A DNA stretch of 64,000 nt from Jiangella endophytica (GTDB lineage Bacteria > Actinomycetota > Actinomycetes > Jiangellales > Jiangellaceae), in contig NZ_QVAI01000006.1 in the NCBI RefSeq assembly GCF_003427025.1, positions 310,001 through 374,000 of the forward strand, read 5' to 3'. Of this stretch, positions 26,934-36,421 are shown piece by piece. The notes below the pieces were generated by a model that saw nothing but the letters and a program-made list of their open reading frames with translations, made no database searches and was not told the DNA's origin. Position 1 is the first letter of the stretch. Each line of letters begins with the position of its first letter. The position numbers and the translations under genes are program-made.

Positions 26934-27198
26934 TGCCCACGAGGTTGACGCCGTCCTCCTGGGACAGCCGCTGCACCTCGCGGAGCAGTTCGACCTCGCG
27001 CAGAGAGTAGCGGCGACCGCCGCCGGGGGTGCGCCGAGGCGACACCAACCCGAGGCGGTCGTACTGACGCAGCGTCTGCGGGTGCATGCCGGCCATCTCG
27101 GCCGCCACGGAGATGACGTACAGCGGCTCGTCGTCGCTGACCAGCCGGGCGGCGCCGGACATCGCCACGATGAACCGTCCTCCGGCCTCCATGGTCAC
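26782..27198 (-). CDS. hspR: HspR, MerR-family heat-shock repressor
   Basis: The 138-aa protein has the MerR-type winged HTH of HspR, VISVAAEMAGMHPQTLRQYD (near 28-47), then GLVSPRRTPGGGRRYSLREV. A coiled coil LEAEVHALRDQLALL follows, and the C-terminal tail is basic. HspR binds HAIR sites with DnaK as co-repressor and shuts off dnaK and clpB; three HAIR sites lie in this window. The GTG start overlaps the dnaJ stop (GTGA); ATG 27192 is an alternative. It is the last gene of the dnaK operon, next to the transposase remnant. Confidence 0.95.
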   Translation of the reverse strand: MTMEAGGRFIVAMSGAARLVSDDEPLYVISVAAEMAGMHPQTLRQYDRLGLVSPRRTPGGGRRYSLREVELLREVQRLSQEDGVNLVGIKRILELEAEVHALRDQLALLTGAVPESAGYLPVQAYRSALAVYRPGPTS

Positions 27199-28343
27199 CC
27201 CTCCTTCGCCGCCAGGCCCATCAGTTCGGCTCGGACGTCCTCGCCCGAGGTGGCCGTCTGGAACTCCTCGAGCGCCTGCTTCGCGTCGCCCTTGAGCGAC
27301 GGCGGCACCGTGACCTCGACGGTGACCAGGAGGTCGCCGCGAGTGCCGTCCTTACGGGGCGCGCCGCGACCGCGGACCCGGAAGGTGCGGGCGTTGGGCG
27401 TGCCCGGCGGCAGCTTCAGCGTCACCGCGCTACCGCCCAGCGTGGGCACCTTGATGTCGGCACCCAGCGCCGCCTCGGGGAATGTCACGGGGACGGTGAC
27501 CGTGAGGTGCTCGCCACGGCGGCCGAACACCGGGTGCGACCCGACGTGGATGATGACGTACAGATCGCCGGCCGGGCCGCCGCGCTCGCCCGGCACGCCC
27601 TTGCCGCGCAGCCGGATGCGCTGGCCGTCGACCACGCCGGCCGGGATGCGCACGTGCATGACCTTGCTCGTGGTGCCGCGGCCGGAGCCGCTGCAGACCG
27701 GGCACGGGTCGTCGACCACCAGGCCGCGGCCCCGGCAGTCCTTGCACGGCTCGGCCATGCCGAACCCGCCGGAGTCGGTGCTGGTGAACCCCGTGCCCGA
27801 ACACGTCGGGCAGACCCGCGGGACGGTGCCGGCCCGCGCGCCGGTGCCGGCACAGGCCGAGCACGCCGACGAGCTGGTGAGCTTCAGCGGGATGGTCTTG
27901 CCCTCGACGGCCTCGGTGAACGTGACCGTCACCTCGCGCTCGACGTCGGCGCCCCGGCGCGCGCCGGTGCTCCGCGGCCGGTTGCGCTGGCCGAAGATGC
28001 CGCCGAACACGTCGCCGATTCCGCCGCTGCCGCTACCGGAGAACAGGTCGCCGAGGTCGAAGTTGAACGACCCGCCGCCCCCGCCGGCCGGCGTGCGGAT
28101 GCCGCTGCCGAACAGCGTGCGCGCCTCGTCGTACTGCTTGCGCTTGGCGGGGTCGGACAGCACGGAGTACGCCTCGGAGACGTCCTTGAAGCGCTCTTCC
28201 GCGGCCTTGTCGTCCTTGTTGCGGTCGGGGTGGAGCTCGCGAGCCAGAGTGCGGTAGGCCTTCTTGACCGTGGCCGCGTCGGCGTCCTTCGAGACACCGA
28301 GGATCTTGTAGTAGTCCTTCTCGATCCAGTCCTTCGTGCTCAC
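27195..28343 (-). CDS. dnaJ: DnaJ co-chaperone
   Basis: The 382-aa type I J-protein has a J domain with YYKILGVSKDADAATVKKAY and HPD (residues about 10-75). A Gly/Phe region (about 90-115) follows. Four zinc motifs are present: CSACAGTG, CPTCSGTG, CKDCRGRG and CPVCSGSG. The C-terminal substrate domains are complete. It delivers unfolded proteins to DnaK and stimulates its ATPase. It is encoded between grpE and hspR. Confidence 0.97.
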   Translation of the reverse strand: MSTKDWIEKDYYKILGVSKDADAATVKKAYRTLARELHPDRNKDDKAAEERFKDVSEAYSVLSDPAKRKQYDEARTLFGSGIRTPAGGGGGSFNFDLGDLFSGSGSGGIGDVFGGIFGQRNRPRSTGARRGADVEREVTVTFTEAVEGKTIPLKLTSSSACSACAGTGARAGTVPRVCPTCSGTGFTSTDSGGFGMAEPCKDCRGRGLVVDDPCPVCSGSGRGTTSKVMHVRIPAGVVDGQRIRLRGKGVPGERGGPAGDLYVIIHVGSHPVFGRRGEHLTVTVPVTFPEAALGADIKVPTLGGSAVTLKLPPGTPNARTFRVRGRGAPRKDGTRGDLLVTVEVTVPPSLKGDAKQALEEFQTATSGEDVRAELMGLAAKEG

Positions 28344-28374
28344 GGGCTCGCCCCTCCTCTCCGTCTACGGAACG

Positions 28375-29051
28375 TCAGTTCTGGTCGTCCTTATTCTCCG
28401 CCGAGTCGTCCGCCACGGGCGACTCGGCGGGCGTGACCGGCAGCGCCTCCGTGGGCTCGGCCACCGCGACCCGCGCGGGCCGGATGACCCGCTCGCCGAT
28501 GCGGTAGCCGGGCTGCAGGATCTGCGTGCAGGTGGGCACCTCGACGTCGTCGGCGTAGCCGTGCATGAGCGCCTCGTGGATCATCGGGTCGAAGGCGTCG
28601 CCCGGCTCGCCGTAGCGGACCAGGCCGGCCTTCGCCGTCACCGACTCCAGCGCCTCGCCGACCGACCGGAACGCACCGTTGAGGTCGCCGTGCTCGCGCG
28701 CCCGGCCGATGTCGTCGAGCACCCCGAGCAGCTCGGAGAGGACCTCGGCCTTGGCCGCCTCGCGGTTGACCTCGCGGTCGCGGTCGACCCGGCGGCGGTA
28801 GTTGACGTACTCGGCCTGCAGCCGCCGCAGGTCGTCGAGCCGCTCGGCCGCCTCGGCGCGGGCGGCGGCCAGCTCTTCGCCGGCCGCCCCCGCCGCGGCG
28901 TCTGACGCGGGAGCCGAGACCCCCGCGTCCGCGGCCGCGTCGCCGTCGGCCCGCCGCTCACCGGTCTCGGGATCGATGCGGCGCCGGTCGCGGATGACGG
29001 GCTTCAGCTCTTCGGGGTCGTCTCCCGGACCCCCGGGTCGCTGCGCATCGG

Positions 29052-29055
<4 letters not shown>
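28375..29055 (-). CDS. grpE: GrpE nucleotide exchange factor
   Basis: The 226-aa product has a long charged, Ala-rich N-terminus and a coiled coil ([20 protein letters not shown]). The GrpE core has [20 protein letters not shown] and a beta domain ending [15 protein letters not shown]. It releases ADP from DnaK. Its start overlaps the dnaK stop (ATGA-type), and 31 bp separate it from dnaJ. Confidence 0.96.
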
Positions 29056-30941
<1,886 letters not shown>

Positions 30942-30972
30942 GGCAGTTACCTCCAGTGTGTTTCTCAGCAGT

Positions 30973-30993
30973 GTTGAGTCAGTATGGCTCAAC
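30973..30993 (-). promoter_or_regulatory. HAIR operator 1 of the dnaK operon
   Basis: The plus strand reads GTTGAGT, 7 bases, GCTCAAC, an HspR-type inverted repeat. It lies 32 bases upstream of the dnaK ATG, overlapping the end of the -10 box and the likely transcription start. Confidence 0.9.
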
Positions 30994-31019
30994 TATAACC
31001 TTGAGCCCCTGTGGCTCAA
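30992..31019 (-). promoter_or_regulatory. dnaK promoter (-35 TTGAGC, -10 TATAGT)
   Basis: On the minus strand TTGAGC (31019-31014) and TATAGT (30997-30992) are 16 bases apart, a good vegetative-type promoter. The -35 box is embedded in HAIR 2 and the -10 box touches HAIR 1, so HspR bound at either site would block polymerase. Confidence 0.7.
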
Positions 31020-31020
31020 C
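31000..31020 (-). promoter_or_regulatory. HAIR operator 2 of the dnaK operon
   Basis: The plus strand reads CTTGAGC, 7 bases, GCTCAAC, with the left arm matching the HspR consensus at six of seven bases. It is 6 bases from HAIR 1, so the centres are 27 bp apart. Confidence 0.9.
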
Positions 31021-31090
31021 TTCTCACGTACCGCACAACGACCGGGCCGCTCTGAGGATTCCCTCGGATTCGCGGCGTACGCTGGCCGCC

Positions 31091-31219
31091 ATGTTCCCGG
31101 AGTCCCAGGACGACGACGCACCCCGGCGCACCGACGCGCGCACCAAGATCGTGGCGGTGGTGCTGATCCTCTGCCTGATCGCCGGGGTGGCGCCGTTCCT
31201 CGCCGCCCTCGTCTTCTAG
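31091..31219 (+). CDS. small membrane protein (42 aa)
   Basis: ATG 31091 opens a 42-codon frame: a charged N-terminus rich in Asp and Arg (about 18 residues), then one hydrophobic helix, KIVAVVLILCLIAGVAPFLA. Single-helix proteins of this shape are common in actinobacteria and are often unannotated. It is followed after 5 bases by the acyltransferase-like gene, so the two may be co-transcribed. It diverges from dnaK across the HAIR region. Confidence 0.55.
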   Translation: MFPESQDDDAPRRTDARTKIVAVVLILCLIAGVAPFLAALVF

Positions 31220-31224
31220 CCGCC

Positions 31225-32409
31225 GTGGCCGTCCAGGAGGACGCGCGGCCGGTCGCCGTCCGCAGCCGGCTGCTCGGCGTCGACGCGGCCCGCGGCATCG
31301 CCCTCCTGGGCATGATGTCGGTGCACATCCTCCCGGCCATCGGCGAGGACGGCGGCATGACGGCGTCGAGACTCATCGCCAGCGGCCGGTCGTCGGCATT
31401 GTTCGCGCTGCTGGCCGGCGTCGGACTGGCACTGGCCACCGGCGGCCGCACGCCCCGGCGTGGACGGCCGCTGGCCGCCGCGAGCGTGAGCGTCGCGCTG
31501 CGCGCGCTCGTCATCTTCCTCGTCGGCCTGTGCCTCGGCGCGTTCCCGTCCGGCGTCGCGGTCATCCTGGCGTACTACGGCGTGCTGTTCCTGCTGGCGA
31601 TCCCCTTCCTCGGGCTGGGACCGCGGATCCTGCTGCCGCTGGGGCTGGTCTGGGCCGTCGGCGCGCCGCTGCTGAACCACTACTGGCGCATCGGCGAACC
31701 TCTGGCGTCGTACGACACCCCCACGTTCGAGTCGCTCGAGCAGCCCGGCGACCTGCTGCGCGAACTGCTGGTCACCGGCTACTACCCGGTGTTCCCCTGG
31801 CTGGCCTACGTGCTGGTCGGCCTGGGCATCGGCCGGCTGGCGCTGTCGTCGGCCCGGGTCGCGACGGCGCTGCTGGCCGGCGGCGCCGCGCTGGCCGTGG
31901 CCGCCTGGGTGACGTCGACCGTCCTGCTCGACAACGGCGGGCTGGAGCACCTGGTCACCGCCGGACTGGGTGGGCACCCGGCCAGTCCGTTCGACTTCGC
32001 CGGGGCGGTGAACAACGCGTCGTTCTACGGCACCACCCCGGCCACCAGCTGGTGGTGGCTGATCGTGGCGGCGCCACACACCGCGACACCGTTCGACCTG
32101 CTGCACACCATCGGCACCAGCGCCGCGGTACTCGGGCTGATGCTGCTGCTCGCACTCCGCGCCCGGCTGCTGGTGTGGCCGCTGGCGGCGATCGGCGGCA
32201 TGACGTTCACCCTCTACACCCTGCACGTCGTACTGCTGTCGGGGCCGATCCAGGGCCACGACGTGTCGACCTACCTGGTGCACGTCGCGATCATGTTCGC
32301 GATCGCGATCCCCTGGCGGGCCTTCATCGGGCGCGGCCCGCTGGAGGCGGTGGCGGCCGCTCTCGGGCGCGCGGGGCGGGACGCCGTGCTGTCGCCGTCG
32401 CGCCGCTAG
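31225..32409 (+). CDS. multi-pass membrane protein, heparan-alpha-glucosaminide N-acetyltransferase/DUF418-like
   Basis: The frame has no strong ribosome site; GTG 31225 is the likeliest start (394 aa). The start of the domain, RLLGVDAARGIALLGMMSVH, is typical of the HGSNAT/DUF1624-DUF418 acyltransferase family. About ten membrane helices follow, including TLYTLHVVLL near the end. Family members are thought to move acyl groups across the membrane onto sugars or other acceptors; substrates of the bacterial forms are mostly unknown. Convergent with the Lrp-type regulator. Confidence 0.75.
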   Translation: MAVQEDARPVAVRSRLLGVDAARGIALLGMMSVHILPAIGEDGGMTASRLIASGRSSALFALLAGVGLALATGGRTPRRGRPLAAASVSVALRALVIFLVGLCLGAFPSGVAVILAYYGVLFLLAIPFLGLGPRILLPLGLVWAVGAPLLNHYWRIGEPLASYDTPTFESLEQPGDLLRELLVTGYYPVFPWLAYVLVGLGIGRLALSSARVATALLAGGAALAVAAWVTSTVLLDNGGLEHLVTAGLGGHPASPFDFAGAVNNASFYGTTPATSWWWLIVAAPHTATPFDLLHTIGTSAAVLGLMLLLALRARLLVWPLAAIGGMTFTLYTLHVVLLSGPIQGHDVSTYLVHVAIMFAIAIPWRAFIGRGPLEAVAAALGRAGRDAVLSPSRR

Positions 32410-32424
32410 GGATGCGTGACGCCC

Positions 32425-32859
32425 CTAAGGCTTGACGATCTTCATGGTGAAGTGCGACGTGATGCCCTTGACGTGCGGGATCGTCATGACGTGCCGGCTG
32501 AGGAAGCTCTCGTAGGCGGCGAGATCGGCGACGGCCACCCGCACGAAGTAGTCGGGGCTGCCGAACAGCCGGCGCAGCTCGAGCACCTCGCCGGCCCGCC
32601 CGAGCGCGTCCTCGAAGTGCGCGACGGTGTCGGCGTCCTGCGCGTCGAGGGTGAGGTCGATGAGGGCCTCGAAGGACCGGCCGACGGCGGCGGGATCGAC
32701 GACGGCGCGGTAGCCGCGGATGACGCCGCTGGACTCCAGCCGCTGGACGCGCCGCAGGCACGGCCCGGTCGTCAGCCCGACCCGCTGCGCCAGTTCGACG
32801 TTGGTCAGGCGACCGTCACGCTCCAGCTCGGCGATGATTGCTCGGTCGATCCCGTCCAT
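32425..32859 (-). CDS. Lrp/AsnC-family transcriptional regulator
   Basis: The start is ATG 32859 (MDGIDRAIIAEL), giving 144 aa. The N-terminal HTH reads LTNVELAQRVGLTTGPCLRRV, and the C-terminal RAM effector domain contains GSPDYFVRVAVAD. It diverges from azlCD with 49 bp between starts. Lrp-type proteins commonly control such branched-chain amino acid exporters in response to amino acids, so azlCD is the probable target. Confidence 0.92.
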   Translation of the reverse strand: MDGIDRAIIAELERDGRLTNVELAQRVGLTTGPCLRRVQRLESSGVIRGYRAVVDPAAVGRSFEALIDLTLDAQDADTVAHFEDALGRAGEVLELRRLFGSPDYFVRVAVADLAAYESFLSRHVMTIPHVKGITSHFTMKIVKP

Positions 32860-32866
32860 GCGAGAA

Positions 32867-32906
32867 GGTTGCCGCATCTGGGGCACGCGACGCAATCTTC
32901 GCAACC
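32867..32906. promoter_or_regulatory. candidate Lrp operator between the divergent genes
   Basis: GGTTGC (32867-32872) and GCAACC (32901-32906) form an inverted repeat across the short intergenic gap, centred between the lrp and azlC starts. The arms are only six bases, so this is tentative. Confidence 0.4.
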
Positions 32907-32908
32907 AC

Positions 32909-33623
32909 ATGGCACGCCGTCCGCGAGACGATGGCGGGGTGCTCCAGGACGTCCCCGCCGCCGCCCGCCAGCGGCAACAGCTCGCCGCGGGCGTGCGCGA
33001 CTCCTTCTCGGCCGGGCTGGGGATCTTCCCGCTGGGCATCGCGCTCGGGCTGCTCGTCCTGCAGGCGGGGCTGCCGTGGTGGCTCGCGCCGGCGCTCTCA
33101 CTGGCCGCGTTCGCCGGCTCGCTGGAACTGCTCCTGGTGGGCATGGTCGCCGCGAGTACCGGGCTGGCGGCGATCGCGCTGACCGTCCTGGTGGTGAACT
33201 CGCGGCACGTCTTCTACGCATTCTCCTTCCCGCTGCACCTGGTCCGGCACCCGCTGGCCAGGGCGTACGCCGTCTACGCGCTGATCGACGAGGTGTACGC
33301 CGTCAACGCCGCGCTGCCGGCCGCGTCGCGATCGGGGCCTCGACTGCTCGCGATGCAGGTCACCTGCCAGGCGTACTGGGTCGGCGGCGGCCTGGCCGGG
33401 GTGGCCGTCGGGGCGGTGCTGCCCGCGCCCGTCGAGGGGCTGGAGTTCGCCCTCTGCGCGCTGTTCACCGTGCTGGCGCTGGACGCCTTCCGGTCGCGGC
33501 GCGAGATCCCCGCCGTCCTGCTGGCGGGGGTCAGCGCGGGCGCCGCCCTCGTGGTCGCCCCACAGGTGGCCATGCTGGCGGCGATGGCTGCTGCGCCGGT
33601 CGGCGGCGGCGCACCGGCTGGCG
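32909..33623 (+). CDS. azlC: AzlC-like branched-chain amino acid exporter subunit; reading frame has no own stop
   Basis: From ATG 32909 (GTG 32939 is an alternative) the frame encodes AzlC features. These are VRDSFSAGLGIFPLGIALGL, a helix with FAGSLELLLVGMVAAS, NSRHVFYAFSFPLHL, and helices ending LLAGVSAGAALVVAPQVAML near 33575. AzlC normally ends about here (225-235 aa), but this frame continues without a stop for more than 1.7 kb as obvious non-coding sequence. The stop appears to be missing because of a frameshift near 33587-33620, by mutation or sequencing error. The end given is nominal. Confidence 0.72.
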
Positions 33624-33824
33624 GTGTGGATGCCGGTGGGGATCCTGGGCATCCTCGCCGTCACCGCGCTGCACGGCACCGTCACCGCCGATCCGCGGAC
33701 GGCGCCGTACGCGCTGCTCGCGGTGGCGGTGACGGTGGCGGTTCATCTCGGCTGCGGCCGGCGCACGATCCTGAGCGTCGGCGCCGGCACCGCCGTCTAC
33801 GTCGTCCTCGTCAACCTCACCTGA
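33624..33824 (+). CDS. azlD: AzlD-like small subunit, short at the N-terminus
   Basis: GTG 33624 gives 66 aa with two or three hydrophobic helices (MPVGILGILAVTALHGTV, ALLAVAVTVAVHL, LSVGAGTAVYVVLVNLT). This corresponds to the last two-thirds of AzlD, which is usually about 100 aa. The expected first helix is absent and no in-frame start exists further upstream. In this frame the codons before 33624 read LLRRSAAAHRLAV and then lead directly into it, so a one-base shift would join AzlC and AzlD into a single frame. Confidence 0.62.
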   Translation: MWMPVGILGILAVTALHGTVTADPRTAPYALLAVAVTVAVHLGCGRRTILSVGAGTAVYVVLVNLT

Positions 33825-33826
33825 GC

Positions 33827-35128
33827 TCACCGCCGCCGCGGCGACAACTCGCTCAGGTCCACGGCGTCGGCCATGGCCTGGTAGCCGGCGTCGCCCGGGT
33901 GCAGGTGGTCGCCGGAGTCGTACTCGGCGCGCATGCGCAGCGGCTCGTCCGGATCGCGCAGGACGGCGTCGAAGTCGATCACCGCGTCGAACGCGCCGGA
34001 CTCGCGGATCCACTCGTTGACGGCGGCCCGCACGGCCTCGCGCTCCGGCGTCCACGAGCCCCAGCCCTGGAACGGGCCGATGGTCGCGCCGACCGCCCGC
34101 ATGCCCTGGTCGTGGGCCCGCTCGATGATCTGCTCGTATGCCGCGATCAGCCGCTCCGGGTCGTACTGCGAGTTCGGCTGCTGGATGTCGTTGATGCCCT
34201 CGAACACCACCACCGTGCCGGCGCCGGTCTGCGTCAGGACGTCGCGGTCGAACCGGGCCAGAGCGTTGTCGCCCTGACCGGGGCTGTTGGCGTGCAGCAG
34301 CAGCCGGTTGCCGCCGATGCCCGCGTTGAGGATGCCGAACCGGTGCGGCCGTGGCTGCTCGAGCATGCGGTCGGCCAGGTAGTCGGGCCAGCGCCGGTTC
34401 GTGTCGCGGGTCGAGCCGGCGCCGTCGGTGATCGAGTCGCCCAGGAACACCACCGCGCCGGACGCCGCGCCGCGCACGTCGAGCCCGTCGAGGAACCAGA
34501 ACGACGTCGTCGTCTGCGGGAACGACGACACCGACGGCGCGGTGGTCTGGTCGCCGGTCGCGATCCAGCCGGTCGAGTACGCGGCCGCGTGGTACGTCGC
34601 GGGGCCGGTCGGGCCGGGCACGTACAGGCTCACCAGGACGTCGCTGTCGTCGGCGATCCGCAGCTCGACGGGGTCGGAGACCAGCTCGGCGCCGGCCGGG
34701 ATCGTCACGCTGGTGTCGCCGGAGAACGTCACCTCGCGCACGGTCGCCGGATCGACGTCGCCCGGCGCCGCACCCGGCAGCGCGAGCGTCGCCGCCTGCA
34801 CGATCAGCGGCTGGGTTCCGTACACGTTGGTCAGCCGGAGCCGGACCTGGGAGCCGCCGACGGAGACGTGCGCCCGCTGACGGAAGGTGGTGTCGGTGAA
34901 CCCGGCCAGCGGCTGGCCGTTCTGCGGACGGGCCACCGCGGTGGCCCAGGTGCCGGCCCAGTCGCCGCCGGCCGCGGGCGCGGCCTCGGCCGGTGGGTGC
35001 GGCGCGACGATGTCGTTCGATGGGGCGGCGGTCGTGGCACCGGCGACGAGCACGGCGCCCGCGGCCGCCGCGGCGAGCGGCCCGGCCCAGCGTCGAAGGG
35101 ATCTCGGCAGCGAACGGGACAGCGGCAT
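33827..35128 (-). CDS. secreted SGNH/GDSL-family lipase or esterase
   Basis: The start is ATG 35128 (GAGGAGACGCCG upstream). The 433-aa product has a signal peptide of about 34 residues (basic start, Ala-rich core, ATTAAPS). A beta-domain (about 55-215) precedes the SGNH hydrolase: block I FLGDSITDG with Ser232, block II/III GIGGNR, GINDIQQ, and block V DHLHPGD with Asp407 and His410. It is probably an extracellular esterase acting on acylated polysaccharides or lipids. Convergent with azlD, with 2 bp between the stops. Confidence 0.92.
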   Translation of the reverse strand: MPLSRSLPRSLRRWAGPLAAAAAGAVLVAGATTAAPSNDIVAPHPPAEAAPAAGGDWAGTWATAVARPQNGQPLAGFTDTTFRQRAHVSVGGSQVRLRLTNVYGTQPLIVQAATLALPGAAPGDVDPATVREVTFSGDTSVTIPAGAELVSDPVELRIADDSDVLVSLYVPGPTGPATYHAAAYSTGWIATGDQTTAPSVSSFPQTTTSFWFLDGLDVRGAASGAVVFLGDSITDGAGSTRDTNRRWPDYLADRMLEQPRPHRFGILNAGIGGNRLLLHANSPGQGDNALARFDRDVLTQTGAGTVVVFEGINDIQQPNSQYDPERLIAAYEQIIERAHDQGMRAVGATIGPFQGWGSWTPEREAVRAAVNEWIRESGAFDAVIDFDAVLRDPDEPLRMRAEYDSGDHLHPGDAGYQAMADAVDLSELSPRRR

Positions 35129-35340
35129 CGGCGTCTCCTCGTGTCGGCCGCGCCCGGCGGGGGGGTGACCGGGCGCGGCACTCGTGACGCTAGATCCGCC
35201 GCACGCCGACCCGCCAGCCACGATGCGGCGAACGGCCACCCTGGTGCGGTAAGCGGTTTCCCGCCCTCGTTGTCCACGAGACGAGTGAGTCCGATCGTCC
35301 GGCGGCGGAGCGGCGCCGCGCCCTGAGATCGCGTACGACG

Positions 35341-35375
35341 CCAGGCGTTCCCCCGCCCCACCAGGCAAGCATGCC
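35341..35375 (-). repeat. dispersed 35-bp repeat, related to the 3.2-kb element
   Basis: Read on the minus strand it starts GGCATGC and ends GGAACGCCTGG. Aligned with 3197-3231 it matches at 30 of 35 positions. A third, weaker copy is at about 3319-3350. It also starts with a GCATGC palindrome. The copies lie 32 kb apart and in opposite orientation, so this is a dispersed repeat family. Confidence 0.8.
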
Positions 35376-35440
35376 TCGCGATGCACCAGAACGCCTCACG
35401 ATGACCCGTCTCACCCAAGGGACGCTTCGCCACCCTTGCG

Positions 35441-35456
35441 CGCAAACTAGTTTGCG
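35441..35456. promoter_or_regulatory. perfect 16-bp palindrome CGCAAACTAGTTTGCG, candidate operator
   Basis: The palindrome ends 15 bases before the ATG at 35472. A TAAAGT (35460-35465) that could be a -10 box lies between, 6 bases from the ATG, and there is no ribosome site. The transcript may therefore be leaderless, and a protein on the palindrome would block it. The winged-helix regulator encoded as the second gene of the operon is the obvious candidate. Confidence 0.8.
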
Positions 35457-35471
35457 TTTTAAAGTCCAGCC

Positions 35472-36107
35472 ATGACCGACCCGGAGGAACTCACCCCCGA
35501 GGAGTCGCTGCGCCTCATCGCCCGCGAGCGGGCCGCGGTGACCGACCGGCAGCGCGGCACGATGCTGCTGTACTACCTGCCCTGGGGGCTGACCTGGTTC
35601 CTCGCGTTCGGTCTGTTCACGCTCGACCAGGGCCCGGGCACCGACGGGCCGTGGGTCGACCTGCCCGACGCGCTGCCGTTGGTCGTGCTGTTCACGTTGA
35701 TGGCCGTCGCCGTCGCCATCACCATCGGGACGGCGGCGCGCGAGGCGAGTCAGGTCGGCGGCGACAGCAACCGTCGCGGCGCCATGTACGGCGTCAGCTG
35801 GGCGCTGGCATTCGGCACCGTCTTCCCGATCCTGGGCCGTATCGCCGAGCACCTGCCCGACGACCAGCAGGGGCTGCTGTTCGGCGCCGTCAGCGTGGCC
35901 CTGACCGGCGTCTTCTATCTGGCCGGCGCGGCCATCTGGCTGGACTGGAGCCTGCTCGTGCTCGGCGGCTGGCTGCTGGTGGTCAACCTCGCCGGCGTGC
36001 TGGCCGGCCCGGGCTGGCACTCGCTGGTCATCTCGGTGGCGGGCGGGGGCGCGCTGATCGTCGCCGGACTGGTGGCGCCGGCGGCGGCCAGGCGGGCCGG
36101 GGAATGA
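35472..36107 (+). CDS. six-helix membrane protein of an ABC-exporter operon
   Basis: The 211-aa product starts with a charged amphipathic segment (MTDPEELTPEESLRLIARER), followed by about six membrane helices from residue 33 on. No family is recognised. It overlaps the regulator gene by ATGA. Together with the regulator, ATPase and permease it forms a four-gene coupled operon; it may be a sensor or accessory membrane subunit. Confidence 0.75.
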   Translation: MTDPEELTPEESLRLIARERAAVTDRQRGTMLLYYLPWGLTWFLAFGLFTLDQGPGTDGPWVDLPDALPLVVLFTLMAVAVAITIGTAAREASQVGGDSNRRGAMYGVSWALAFGTVFPILGRIAEHLPDDQQGLLFGAVSVALTGVFYLAGAAIWLDWSLLVLGGWLLVVNLAGVLAGPGWHSLVISVAGGGALIVAGLVAPAAARRAGE

Positions 36108-36421
36108 CGGCGCCCGGGCTCGACCCGGTCATCCACGCCCAGGCCCGGCTCCGGGTGGTCGCGGCGCTGTCCGCGCTGCACGTCGGCGACCACATGACCT
36201 TCCCCTACCTGCAGAAGGTCCTCGACATGACGGCGGGCAACCTCTCGGTGCACCTCGGCAAGCTCGAGGAGGCCCGCTACGTCGAGATCACCAAGACCCA
36301 CCAGGGACGGCGGCCGGTCACCTACGTCGCCCTGACCTCGCGCGGCCGCGCCGCGTTCGACGACTACACGGCGGCGATCCGCGCCCTGCTCGACGGCGCC
36401 GCGGGAACGGAGCATCCATGA
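36104..36421 (+). CDS. winged-helix transcriptional regulator (105 aa, MarR/PadR-like)
   Basis: This small DNA-binding protein consists almost only of a winged helix: LRVVAALSALHVGDHMTFPY, then MTAGNLSVHLGKLEEARYVE as the recognition region, and a wing around HQGRRPVTYVALTSRGRAAF. Proteins of this type (winged-helix DNA-binding family next to ABC exporters) usually repress their own operon. Coupled by ATGA overlaps on both sides. Confidence 0.87.
   Translation: MTAPGLDPVIHAQARLRVVAALSALHVGDHMTFPYLQKVLDMTAGNLSVHLGKLEEARYVEITKTHQGRRPVTYVALTSRGRAAFDDYTAAIRALLDGAAGTEHP

Larger units (their letters stand above)
35129..35471. other. intergenic region with a dispersed repeat copy and an operator
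   Basis: This 343-bp gap separates the divergent esterase and ABC-exporter operons. It holds a repeat copy at 35341-35375 and a perfect palindrome at 35441-35456. No ORF with coding character is seen. Confidence 0.7.
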
